Source: CAYUUW01 sp964448005 (GTDB taxonomy: Bacteria; Patescibacteriota; Gracilibacteria; UM-FILTER-43-11). From it: a stretch of 56,862 nt of DNA. Shown piece after piece: positions 8,405-15,957 of this stretch (the first letter of the stretch is position 1; every line of letters begins with the position of its first letter). The DNA is taken from positions 1 through 56,862 of the forward strand of contig CAYUUW010000003.1 of the NCBI GenBank assembly GCA_964448005.1. Direction: 5' to 3'. A model generated the notes under the pieces. That model saw only the letters and a program-made list of their open reading frames with translations, was not told the DNA's origin and searched no databases. The position numbers and the translations under genes were made by a program.

Positions 8405-9538
8405 TCACAGCCCCTCAAAAACTTCGTGAAAGTTTTTGGAGTGAACCACCTGCCAATGGCTTTGCGGATAAAGCTCCATGAAGCTTTTCGGCGCCGAGCC
8501 TTTTTCTTTCGACCACTTGAACTCGAAAGCATTGAATTGACCGCCTCTTTCTACAATAAAATCCACCTCCTGCCTTTGCCAAGTGCGCCAAAAGTAGACA
8601 TTGGCAAATTGGCGATGGTTGGAAAGGTTTTTAATCATCTCCATAATGCAGAAATTCTCCCACAATGCGCCCGTATCGGGACGGATTTCCAGCGGATTGA
8701 AGTTCCGAATCAAGGCATTCCGAATGCCCAGGTCGTAAAAATAGAATTTGCGCGATTTTGTGATTTCACGGCGAGGGTTCCGGCTCAGAGCCGGGAGCTT
8801 TTTGATCACAAATATTTTCTCCAGCAGGTCCAAATAGCGTTGAATTGTTTTAATGTCTATTCCCACGCGCATGGAAAGCTCGGAATAGGAGACTTCCTGT
8901 CCTATCTGTAGGGCCAGCATTTGGAGTATTTTACTCAAGGCTTCTGAGTTTCTAATGTCCTGGTAAGCCAAAATGTCCTTAAAAAGATAGGACGATTTGA
9001 TTTCCTCAATGAGTTCCTCCGCCTCTGAATCCTGATTCAGGTAGATGTCTGGATAAAGGCCGTAGATAAGCATTCTTTCTAGATTTCTTCTTGCCTCCAG
9101 TGGGCCTTGGGCATCGCTGATTTCCAGATAAGAGAGCGGGAAAAGCTCAAGATCATATTTCCTGCCCGTCAGAGGCTCTACCACGCGATTGGCTAAATCG
9201 AAGCTGGAAGAACCTGTGGCGATGATTTGGAGCTCCGGGTAGGTATCGACCAGGAGCTTGAGGGTCTTGCCGATGTTGTGTACATTTTGGGCTTCATCCA
9301 AAACCACCAAAGGGGTTTTCCCAATAAAAGCCCTTAGCTCTGTGGCGGTTTTGTCGGTCAGGGCTTCTTTTACGTCGGGGTTGTCGCAAAGAAAGTATTT
9401 CCCCTCCTTGTGCCTGGAGAGGATGTTTTTGCAGAGCGTGGTTTTGCCGACCCTTCTTGATCCATACAGCACAATGGCCTTGCCCTTAAACAGCCTTTGC
9501 TCAATTTCCTTTTCCAGTTGTCGGGTGATGTCTGGCAT
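8405..9538 (-). CDS. AAA ATPase with DUF4143 (AAA_14 family)
   Basis: A 377-residue protein. Walker A is GSRRVGKTT (residues 26-34), the Walker B region is PLVVLDEAQN, and sensor-like ATGSSSFDLANRV and PLSYLEI are typical of the AAA_14 domain. A winged-helix segment (YSELSMRVGIDIKTIQRYLDLLEKIFVIKKLP) and the DUF4143 nuclease-like fold (GALWENFCIMEMIK...FWRTWQRQEVDFIVERGG.FNAFEFKWS) follow. The family is widespread and patchily distributed in prokaryotes; its biological role is not settled. The E-x-D...E-x-K pattern resembles a restriction-endonuclease-like core. The AT-rich upstream region contains two 27-nt direct repeats. Confidence 0.9.
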   Translation of the reverse strand: MPDITRQLEKEIEQRLFKGKAIVLYGSRRVGKTTLCKNILSRHKEGKYFLCDNPDVKEALTDKTATELRAFIGKTPLVVLDEAQNVHNIGKTLKLLVDTYPELQIIATGSSSFDLANRVVEPLTGRKYDLELFPLSYLEISDAQGPLEARRNLERMLIYGLYPDIYLNQDSEAEELIEEIKSSYLFKDILAYQDIRNSEALSKILQMLALQIGQEVSYSELSMRVGIDIKTIQRYLDLLEKIFVIKKLPALSRNPRREITKSRKFYFYDLGIRNALIRNFNPLEIRPDTGALWENFCIMEMIKNLSNHRQFANVYFWRTWQRQEVDFIVERGGQFNAFEFKWSKEKGSAPKSFMELYPQSHWQVVHSKNFHEVFEGL

Positions 9539-9555
9539 AATTATGGATTATTTTT

Positions 9556-9615
9556 TCCACTAAATTATATTGATTTACTGGAATATAGTCTACTAAATTA
9601 TATTTATTTTATGGA
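9556..9615 (-). promoter_or_regulatory. Direct repeats with TATAAT boxes upstream of the ATPase gene
   Basis: Two 27-nt copies (9556-9582 and 9589-9615, offset 33 nt, 23 of 27 bases identical) share ACTAAATTATATT. Read on the minus strand each carries AATATAATTTAG, containing TATAAT. They could be a promoter plus operator, possibly bound by the ATPase's own winged helix; that is inference. Base composition is much more AT-rich than the surroundings. Confidence 0.45.
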
Positions 9616-9710
9616 AAAAATGGCAAACGCGGCCTTTGCCTGAGCTGGAGCGAATTGACGGGCTTCTCTACTCCAGCCGTATTAGGCTGTTTTTCGGGCG
9701 TGGAAAATGG

Positions 9711-9716
9711 TATAAT
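9711..9716 (+). promoter_or_regulatory. Extended -10 promoter element
   Basis: TGGTATAATG provides a consensus TATAAT with a TG two bases upstream; no good -35 is visible. Transcription would start about 9723, ahead of the 501-residue protein gene. Confidence 0.5.
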
Positions 9717-9785
9717 GAGCGGATCTGTTAACTTTTATAACCTTTGGCAGAGGCTCAAAAGCAGACAGCACCGGAGAGCGTGGCC

Positions 9786-11291
9786 ATGCCGTTCGAACTG
9801 CTTCAAGCAATCGACTGGTCGGCCTTTCCCCGCCGAAGCAGCGAGCGATCTTTGGACGATTATGTTGCCAGTTTGCCGGCTGCAGCCAAAGATGCCCTGA
9901 GGGATTTTGCGCCTCCGGCTCCGGAAGGTCCTTCGGAAAGAGCATGCTTCCAGGGCGAAAAAGGCGAGGAAAACAGGAAAAAGGTCGATGCGGAAGCGGA
10001 GCGGGCTTTTTTCGAGCATGTATTCATGGTTTGGGGCAATCGCGCCCTTTTCCCTGAAAGCCTTTCCGATGGGAATTATGACCTGTGGCTGGAGGCTTGG
10101 CCAGTGCCTCGGCGTCTTTTGGAGCTCCAGGATATCACGGACTTATCGCCGTCGCTACCTCGAAGTGGCGCCTCAGATGAGCTTAAAATGGATGATAGGG
10201 AAGAAGAATGGCTCCAACAAATGATAGATCTCGATTCGGATTCGCTCCTGCCCGACCTTGAAAGGTGCCAGTCTGACCCCGATTTTCTTCAGAGGAAGAT
10301 CGACGGCATCAAAGATTGTCTGATTCCCCAGAGGGAGGCTCTGCGCAAAGATAGGCAGAGGCTTTTGAGCAGCGGCTCAGACCGCGACCGTGACTCTCAG
10401 AAGAAGCTTGAGCGACTGGAAAAAGGGCCTCTGGGTCTCACGCTGGAAGAGGAGCTGCAGATGCTTCAGGGGGCCCAGCAGGGAAATCCGGAAAGCCTCC
10501 GGCAGCACATTGCCGAAGTCCAGGATCAGATAAGAGAAAAAAATGAGCTGGAGGATAAAAAGATTCAAATCGGCAAAGAGAGAAGGCGAATAGAAGAGGC
10601 GATAAAAGCAGAGGAAGGTGGGCGGCAGGAAAAAACACGTCGCCTGGCCGAGTTCATGCGCGACATCCCCCTGCTGGAGCCCATGTGGCGCCAGGCCTTG
10701 GCGGAGCTGCGAATGGACGACCTTCTCCTTCCTGGCTTCCGCATCCCCAGCTTCCGGGAGATCTGCGAGCCGCTTTTCGGCATCACCCAGCCCGATCACT
10801 ACAAGCGACCAGAAGGCATCGACTACAAAGAGGTGATCAAGACCCTGAATGCCAAGCCTGAAGCTCTGCTGAGCCTGATGAAGATGGGCTTGACCGGTGG
10901 CTATCCGGATATAATCGAGTGTTCCGGAAGGCAGATCCTGTTCGGCGACTGCTCAGCGAAAACACCGCTTGGCCGAATGAACCTGAACTATGATGAATCC
11001 GTGGCTATGGCCGAGCAGATGGGCCTGAAAAAAAAGAGGTCCAGCGGGCTGATGGATTGGGATGCCTATCACCTTCTTGGCTCTCTGAGCACTTACCACT
11101 TTCAGGACAATCGTGCCGGCGGATTCGATAATTGCGGATTTGGATTGGGATGGAGCCATAGCTGGGTTGAGACAGGGAGGCATCAATTAGAACGCTACGG
11201 CATGGCTTACGCAGGGTATTTTAATACATCCGTATACATCGATTCGTACGATTGCCGTACAACTTTGGGTCATGGCTGGCGTGGCATGTAA
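9786..11291 (+). CDS. Hypothetical protein, coiled coil plus aromatic/Gly-rich C-terminal domain
   Basis: About 501 residues. The N-terminal two thirds is acidic and helical, with strong coiled-coil propensity around residues 175-290 (LERLEKG...IREKNELEDKKIQIGKERRRIEEAI). A conserved-looking block follows (LRMDDLLLPGFRIPSFREICEPLFGIT), then a Gly/Trp/Tyr/Asn-rich end of about 75 residues (GFDNCGFGLGWSHSWVETG...YFNTSVYIDSYDC...WRGM) that looks like a compact beta-rich, possibly lectin-like or variable domain. The ATG at 9786 is my choice; an in-frame TTG lies at 9744. The bases after the stop match an intact copy of the same tail at 12850-12903, so the last few codons were probably lost by small deletions. 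Confidence 0.75.
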   Translation: MPFELLQAIDWSAFPRRSSERSLDDYVASLPAAAKDALRDFAPPAPEGPSERACFQGEKGEENRKKVDAEAERAFFEHVFMVWGNRALFPESLSDGNYDLWLEAWPVPRRLLELQDITDLSPSLPRSGASDELKMDDREEEWLQQMIDLDSDSLLPDLERCQSDPDFLQRKIDGIKDCLIPQREALRKDRQRLLSSGSDRDRDSQKKLERLEKGPLGLTLEEELQMLQGAQQGNPESLRQHIAEVQDQIREKNELEDKKIQIGKERRRIEEAIKAEEGGRQEKTRRLAEFMRDIPLLEPMWRQALAELRMDDLLLPGFRIPSFREICEPLFGITQPDHYKRPEGIDYKEVIKTLNAKPEALLSLMKMGLTGGYPDIIECSGRQILFGDCSAKTPLGRMNLNYDESVAMAEQMGLKKKRSSGLMDWDAYHLLGSLSTYHFQDNRAGGFDNCGFGLGWSHSWVETGRHQLERYGMAYAGYFNTSVYIDSYDCRTTLGHGWRGM

Positions 11292-11311
11292 GGGTCGAAA
11301 AGGCTTGAGCT

Positions 11312-12085
11312 TTATAGCTGCCCTAAAAACTCTCTGAAGAGCAGGACTTTCTTTTTATCTTGCGAATCAAAGAGGAGGGGGGCCACATCCTTGGCCAGAG
11401 CTTCAAAATCGAAATGGGCTGTCTTTTCCAGCAGATACCTTTTTAGGCTGCCTTCATTGGAAATTCCGATATTTTTCTCCAAATAGCGAAAATTGGGCTT
11501 GGCCCCTATTCCATAAAGAAAAACAATATCAAAAAAATCCCGCCCCATTGCCCTTTTTCGGTTCACCGAAGCGAAGATTTTTTGAGCCAGCAGCAGGTCT
11601 TTTGGCACGGCGTTGATTTGCGTGAAAACATCGAATTTGTTGAGGAGGGGTTTTTCTGGGGCATAGTCAAAATGCTGTGGAACGGTATCGACCTGGATCA
11701 GAATTTTTTGCTCGGTCATGGCAGATAGGCCCGATAGCCTCAAGAGCCTGGGAATCCGGACCTTGATTCGGTAGGCGTTTCGGGTGATAGTGCTGATTTC
11801 CGCCTCCAGCCCCTCCAGCCTTAAGCCCCTCTGTATCCTCTGGCCCAAATCCACGAACTCTTCAATTTTCAAGGAGAAATTGTCGAAATCCAAATCCTCC
11901 GAAAACCGCGTGCCCCCGTAGACGATGCGAAGGGCTGTTCCGCCTAAAAAGGCTAGCTTATGGGCGTAAGGGCTGTTGAAGATGCTGTTCAGAATCTTGT
12001 ATTGCAAGTATTCCTTCAAAATACTTTCCTTGAAGGCCCGCAAGGGCTCGGGGTAAGCTTGCAGAATCTGATCAAGGCTGATCAT
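11312..12085 (-). CDS. abiEii: AbiEii-type nucleotidyltransferase toxin
   Basis: A 257-residue protein of the AbiEii/DUF1814 nucleotidyltransferase family, the toxin of type IV AbiE systems, which block growth and abort phage infection. Seen: FLGGTALRIVYGGTRFSEDLDFD, combining the GG.x.LR and D.D catalytic pattern of DNA-polymerase-beta-like transferases; QVDTVPQH; and the C-terminal LLAQKIFASVNRKRAMGRDFFD. The ATG at 12085 overlaps the antitoxin gene by 14 bases; a TTG at 12091 is an alternative. AT-rich sequence and flanking repeats suggest acquisition as a cassette. Confidence 0.9.
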   Translation of the reverse strand: MISLDQILQAYPEPLRAFKESILKEYLQYKILNSIFNSPYAHKLAFLGGTALRIVYGGTRFSEDLDFDNFSLKIEEFVDLGQRIQRGLRLEGLEAEISTITRNAYRIKVRIPRLLRLSGLSAMTEQKILIQVDTVPQHFDYAPEKPLLNKFDVFTQINAVPKDLLLAQKIFASVNRKRAMGRDFFDIVFLYGIGAKPNFRYLEKNIGISNEGSLKRYLLEKTAHFDFEALAKDVAPLLFDSQDKKKVLLFREFLGQL

Positions 12086-12695
12086 GCTCAAGGGTGGTTA
12101 GAAGGGTTTTCGCACGTTTGGAAAGGGCTTTGCTTCCAAAGGCCTCCAAATACGCCTGAAGCTTTTCGAGGCTGACCTGGTTTTTGAATTCACCTGAATT
12201 GATGCGCATTTCGGAAAAGTCAGCTTCCGTTTCTAGGCGGGGGTTAAGGTACAGATAATCCAAAATAGCCTTTTCCGGATCGGCGAGGAGGATTTTTTTC
12301 CCTTCGAAATCCGTCAGCCGATAGCCGAAATAAAGGCCTGGCTTGAGGTGCCTATAGCTGAAATTCCCGAAATCCGTTTTGAACTCTGCGGTTTTTTGGG
12401 TGCTTACAGAGGTGATCTGGAAAATTTCCTCAGGAATTAGGTTGTAGAATTTCAAAGCCATCTCGAGCGACAGGTAGGACGGAGAGTAGATTCTATTGGC
12501 AACATAGAACAGAAAGCTACGGTCGATTTTCTCCCGACTGAAGCAGTAAAACCCCTGCTTGATCTTTTTCAAATAACCCTGCTTTTTCCAGCGGTCCAGC
12601 TGGCGATAGGAGAAATCGCTAAAAGCCTTTCTCGCATCCTGCAGAGAGAACACGGGAAACGCCTTCAGCTGACTTTGGAATTCGATGAAATTCAT
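12072..12695 (-). CDS. abiEi: AbiEi-type antitoxin / transcriptional regulator
   Basis: A 207-residue protein. The N-terminal winged helix (FSLQDARKAFSDFSYRQLDRWKKQGYLKKIKQGFYCFS) matches AbiEi antitoxins, and the C-terminal part (YLSLEMALKFYNLIPEEIFQITSVST, LADPEKAILDYLYL) is typical of the AbiEi_4 group. AbiEi proteins neutralise AbiEii and repress their own operon. It is the first gene of the pair and overlaps the toxin. The 60 bases upstream are strongly AT-rich (TTGAAT and TATATT-like boxes), where a self-repressed promoter would be expected. Confidence 0.9.
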   Translation of the reverse strand: MNFIEFQSQLKAFPVFSLQDARKAFSDFSYRQLDRWKKQGYLKKIKQGFYCFSREKIDRSFLFYVANRIYSPSYLSLEMALKFYNLIPEEIFQITSVSTQKTAEFKTDFGNFSYRHLKPGLYFGYRLTDFEGKKILLADPEKAILDYLYLNPRLETEADFSEMRINSGEFKNQVSLEKLQAYLEAFGSKALSKRAKTLLTTLEHDQP

Positions 12696-12771
12696 TTCAT
12701 TTCTTTAAAGAGACTTTTTTGTCCTTTTTCAGAAATATAATATAAAATTTTATTCAAATTGGCAAGGGGGT

Positions 12772-12903
12772 AGTGGTCTTAACCGTTGGTCCTGGGCAGG
12801 GCGTGAATGGCGTTGCGAGGCGAAGCCTTGGCCAATCGGAACATGCCAAGATCGCAATTCCGACAAGAGCTGGCGTGGCATGCTAGGAGTCGAAAAGGCT
12901 TGA
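12772..12903 (+). pseudogene. C-terminal remnant of a paralogue of the 9786-11291 gene
   Basis: An open stretch without a start translates as NRWSWAGREW...DRNSDKSWRGMLGVEKA and stops. Its last about 30 bases match those at the end of the 9786-11291 gene (GCTGGCGTGGCATG, then GTCGAAAAGGCTTGA). The AbiE pair sits exactly between the two tails. No promoter or start codon serves it, so I call it a decayed fragment. Confidence 0.55.
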
Positions 12904-12946
12904 TTAAAAAGCTTCTTCACGCTGATTCTGTTGGATGAAAGAGCCC

Positions 12947-13252
12947 TTAAATCTGGCTGGGCAAGCTCAGCTGCGCCACGGTGAGCGAGGTCATGAGCCC
13001 TAGGCAAAGCGCTCCCACCACCATCACCCAGGGCGAAAGATCCTCCCGCTCGGCGTTGATCTGCTGGCAGACGGCTGTTCCGCCGTAGAGCAGGGCGGCC
13101 AGGGCTAGGGGCAGATCGAGCGTCCGCATGGCCAGAACCATCAATTGAGGCATGACTCCGTTCCGAAAAGCGAAGGCCAAAGCCAAATAGCCCAGGGCCA
13201 GCAGGTAGAAGTAGAAGGCGCCGACGCTGTTCAGGCTTTTCAGGGTTCGCAT
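12947..13252 (-). CDS. Small three-helix membrane protein, unknown
   Basis: A 101-residue protein with three hydrophobic helices (about residues 12-31, 45-62 and 75-95) and a short charged loop (NAEREDLSP). I recognise no family. It is divergent from gatC; the two starts are about 70 bases apart. The hydrophobic pattern and the absence of a competing frame support it as real. Confidence 0.6.
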   Translation of the reverse strand: MRTLKSLNSVGAFYFYLLALGYLALAFAFRNGVMPQLMVLAMRTLDLPLALAALLYGGTAVCQQINAEREDLSPWVMVVGALCLGLMTSLTVAQLSLPSQI

Positions 13253-13324
13253 TTTTCAGGGTGCGGACGGGGTGGATCGGAAGGGGAAAATCGTATAGAC
13301 TGCCCCCAGCTTACCCCCTGCCGC

Positions 13325-13618
13325 ATGCCTACGCAACTCAGCTCCGAGCAAGTGCTCAAGATCGCCCGCCTGGCCCGTTTGGGGCTGAGCGAAGTCGAAG
13401 CCCAAAAATTCGGAATGCAGCTTTCCGGCCTGCTGGATTACGCCGCCATGCTGAACGAAGTCGATACCCAGGGGGTCGAGCCCATTGCCCAGATCACTGG
13501 CCTGAGCGATGTTTTTTCCGACGATGAGGCCCAGCCCTTCTCCAATGCCAAAGCCCTTTTGGGGCAAAGCCCCCAGCCGGTGCAGCAGAACATGATTCGC
13601 GTGCCGAAAACCCTTTAA
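13325..13618 (+). CDS. gatC: Asp-tRNA(Asn)/Glu-tRNA(Gln) amidotransferase subunit C
   Basis: A 97-residue protein with the GatC pattern: LSSEQVLKIARLARLGLSE at the N-terminus, FGMQLSGLLDYAAMLNEVDT, and VEPIAQITGLSDVFSDDEAQPFS. GatC wraps the GatA-GatB interface in the complex that converts misacylated Glu-tRNA(Gln) or Asp-tRNA(Asn) to the correct form. I chose the ATG at 13325, where homology begins. gatA follows about 100 bases later, separated by an inverted-repeat element. gatB is not in the window. Confidence 0.92.
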   Translation: MPTQLSSEQVLKIARLARLGLSEVEAQKFGMQLSGLLDYAAMLNEVDTQGVEPIAQITGLSDVFSDDEAQPFSNAKALLGQSPQPVQQNMIRVPKTL

Positions 13619-13633
13619 TTCGAATGGAAATCC

Positions 13634-13707
13634 ATGGTGATTCCAATTGTGAAACCGGTAGTGGAAAACGGAGTCACAACCGGAATCACGATTGGCATCA
13701 CAACCGG
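13634..13707. repeat. 12-nt-period inverted repeat between gatC and gatA
   Basis: The left half repeats GTGATTCCAATT-like 12-mers and the right half repeats the reverse complement (GGAATCACGATT), so the RNA can fold into a long imperfect hairpin (about 24 of 33 bases match between arms). Equivalent elements lie at 47140-47222 and 53721-53828, again between co-directional genes. Confidence 0.65.
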
Positions 13708-13721
13708 TAATACTCACTCAA

Positions 13722-15170
13722 ATGATTTCCCTCACCCTCAGGCAGGCCCACGAAGGGCTGAAGGCCAAAAAATTCAGCGCTGTCGAGTTGGCTCGCGCCT
13801 ATCTGGACCGCATCGCCCTCCTCAACCCCAAGCTCAACGCCTATGTGCTGGTGACGCAAGAAGAGGCTTTGGCGCAGGCCGAAAGGATCGACGAGAAGGG
13901 CGATTTCAGCTCCCCTTTGGCGGGCATTCCTATGAACCTGAAGGATGTTTTTTGCACGGAGGGCATTCGGACCACAGCCTGCTCCAGGATGCTGGCGGAT
14001 TTCGTTCCTCCCTACAGCGCTCATGCCTACGAGCGCCTGCGCGAGGCCGGGGCTGTTCTGCTGGGGAAAACGAATACCGATGAGTTCGCCATGGGCAGCA
14101 GCAGCGAGAACAGCGTGTTCGGGCCCACGCGCAATCCGTGGAACACCGATCATGTGGCAGGCGGCTCCTCCGGCGGACCGGCGGCCAGCGTGGCGGCCGA
14201 TCTGGCCGTGTTCAGCCTGGGCACCGACACCGGCGGAAGCATTCGCCAGCCGGCCAGCCTGTGCTCCGCGGTGGGGCTCAAGGTCACTTACGGCCGCGTG
14301 CCTCGCCAGGGGGTGATCGCCTACGCTTCCTCGCTCGACACCATCGGGCCCTTCGCCAAAACAGTGGAGGATGCCGCCTTGGTGCTGCAGGCGATGGCGG
14401 GCCGATCGGAAAAGGACGCAACCACGCCCGATGCCCCTGTGCCGGACTATTCGGCCTTCCTGAAAACCGATCTGAAGGGCAAAATCCTGGGTTTGCCCAA
14501 GCAGTACTTTGGCGAAGGGGTCCAAAAGGAGACGGCGGATGCGATTCTGGCCGCGGTCGAGGCGCTCAAGGGGCTAGGCGCCCAGGTTCGCGAAGTCGAC
14601 TTGCCCCTCACCAAATACGCGATCCCTGCCTACTACATCCTCGCCAAATCCGAGGCCAGCAGCAACCTTTCCCGCTACGACGGCCTGCGCTTCGGCCATG
14701 CGGCCAGCGACGCCAAAGATCTGGAGGAGCTGTACATGAAAAGCCGCCAGGAAGGCTTCGGGGACGAGGTCAAGCGGGCTATCATGCTGGGGACCTACTG
14801 CCTTTCCTCCGGGTACTACGAAGCCTATTATTTGAAGGCGGCCCGGGTTCGGGCTCTGCTCAAGCGCGAGTTCGACGAGGCTTTCGCCCTTTGCGACGCG
14901 CTGATCTCTCCTGTTTCGCCCTTCCCTGCCTTCAGGGTGGGCGAAAAATTCACCGATCCCATGGCCATGTACATGGCCGATAGCCTGACGGTGGCCGTCA
15001 ATCTGGCCGGAATCTGCGCCCTATCCGTCCCTGCTGGCTTCACAGCCAAAGGCTTTCCCATCGGCATGCAGATCATGGCCAATCAGTTTGGCGAAGGCGA
15101 GCTCTTTCATGTGGGTCATGCGTTTGAGCGGGCCACGGAATGGCACAAAAGGAAGCCAAATCTAGATTAA
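13722..15170 (+). CDS. gatA: Asp-tRNA(Asn)/Glu-tRNA(Gln) amidotransferase subunit A
   Basis: A 482-residue amidase-signature enzyme that releases ammonia from glutamine for tRNA transamidation. The catalytic triad is visible: Lys74 (MNLKDVFC), the cis-Ser at about 149 (VAGGSSGGPAAS) and the Ser nucleophile at 173 (GTDTGGSIRQPAS). GatA-type features such as GKTNTDEFAMGSSSENS and YSSLDTIGP (here YASSLDTIGP) are present. GGSSGGPA replaces the usual GGSSGGSA. The ATG at 13722 fits the family start; an in-frame TTG at 13692 lies in the inverted repeat. The 3' end overlaps the convergent vapC by four bases. Confidence 0.96.
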   Translation: MISLTLRQAHEGLKAKKFSAVELARAYLDRIALLNPKLNAYVLVTQEEALAQAERIDEKGDFSSPLAGIPMNLKDVFCTEGIRTTACSRMLADFVPPYSAHAYERLREAGAVLLGKTNTDEFAMGSSSENSVFGPTRNPWNTDHVAGGSSGGPAASVAADLAVFSLGTDTGGSIRQPASLCSAVGLKVTYGRVPRQGVIAYASSLDTIGPFAKTVEDAALVLQAMAGRSEKDATTPDAPVPDYSAFLKTDLKGKILGLPKQYFGEGVQKETADAILAAVEALKGLGAQVREVDLPLTKYAIPAYYILAKSEASSNLSRYDGLRFGHAASDAKDLEELYMKSRQEGFGDEVKRAIMLGTYCLSSGYYEAYYLKAARVRALLKREFDEAFALCDALISPVSPFPAFRVGEKFTDPMAMYMADSLTVAVNLAGICALSVPAGFTAKGFPIGMQIMANQFGEGELFHVGHAFERATEWHKRKPNLD

Positions 15171-15547
15171 GCCAATTTTTTGAAAAATCTCACCCCTTCA
15201 ATCCCCGCAAAATCGCTATCTTGAGTGAGCACAATGGCATCATGTCTTTTGGCTGTGGCCAGAACGATGCTATCCGCCATGGGAAGCCGATGTTCCTTGC
15301 TTAATTTTGCGGCTAAAAGAGAAAGGTCCAAATCTAAATCGACTACCCTCCCCTGCTTCATGGAAGCGACTATGGTGAGGGCCACATGCTCGTCTCGCCC
15401 TTTCACTATTTTTTTGAACACTTCGTAAATCGTAACGGAGGGTACTACCAAAAGCTCTGGATTTTCGATGGCTTCTGCAAAATGGGCCGCATTTTTCGAG
15501 TCCGCAAAATACTCAAGCCAGCCCGAAGAGTCGACAACATACTTCAT
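15167..15547 (-). CDS. vapC: PIN-domain ribonuclease toxin (VapC-like)
   Basis: A 126-residue PIN-fold protein. The acidic metal-binding residues are Asp6 (VVDSSGWLEYF), Glu42 (VTIYEVFKK), Asp92 (LPMADSIVLATA) and Asp110/112 (LTQDSDF). VapC toxins cleave tRNA or rRNA sites. The start overlaps the upstream antitoxin gene by four bases (ATGA), the classical vapBC layout. The C-terminus overlaps the end of gatA on the other strand. Confidence 0.92.
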   Translation of the reverse strand: MKYVVDSSGWLEYFADSKNAAHFAEAIENPELLVVPSVTIYEVFKKIVKGRDEHVALTIVASMKQGRVVDLDLDLSLLAAKLSKEHRLPMADSIVLATAKRHDAIVLTQDSDFAGIEGVRFFKKLA

Positions 15548-15750
15548 AGGCGGTCCTTTTCTCTTTCAATGGCTGTATCCATACCTTTCAACAAGCCTTT
15601 TAGGGCTCTGACTGGCCTAACGGGAATTAGCTCGATGCGATCCCCATAAGGGACAACTTCGAATTTTACCCCAGAATTCAACCCTAAAACTTCCCTGATT
15701 TTCTTAGGAATGGCAATTTGGAACTTTGGAGAGAGGGTGGCAGTAATCAT
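15544..15750 (-). CDS. vapB: AbrB/MazE-type antitoxin (VapB-like)
   Basis: A 68-residue swapped-hairpin AbrB/SpoVT DNA-binding protein: MITATLSPKFQIAIPKKIRE matches the family's K..G.v.iP..iR pattern, followed by LGLNSGVKFEVVPYGDRIEL. The C-terminal tail (LKGLLKGMDTAIEREKDR) probably wraps the toxin. The ATG at 15750 is preceded by AAAGAG, a usable ribosome-binding site. TTGAT and ATCAA half-sites flank 4 nt just upstream and may be an operator. Confidence 0.88.
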   Translation of the reverse strand: MITATLSPKFQIAIPKKIREVLGLNSGVKFEVVPYGDRIELIPVRPVRALKGLLKGMDTAIEREKDRL

Positions 15751-15957
15751 ACTCTTTTGATATCGATCAATTTCTATTAAGATTTTAACTCTTGGAAGAG
15801 AAAAAATCAAGCTTAATTTGGAGGCTGGCCATCTAAATTCGGAGTTTTAGAGCCTGGAATCCGCCTAGGGCTTGCGCTTTTTTCGGCCCATCGAAATCCC
15901 TCCTGATTTCCCCTTCTTTTTAGTGTAAAATCTCAGCATTGATCCGACCTCCGAACC

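Noticed and set aside
12772..12903. Template repeat of a diversity-generating retroelement for the 9786 gene
   Set aside because: The two copies differ at many bases other than adenine, and no reverse transcriptase gene is present.
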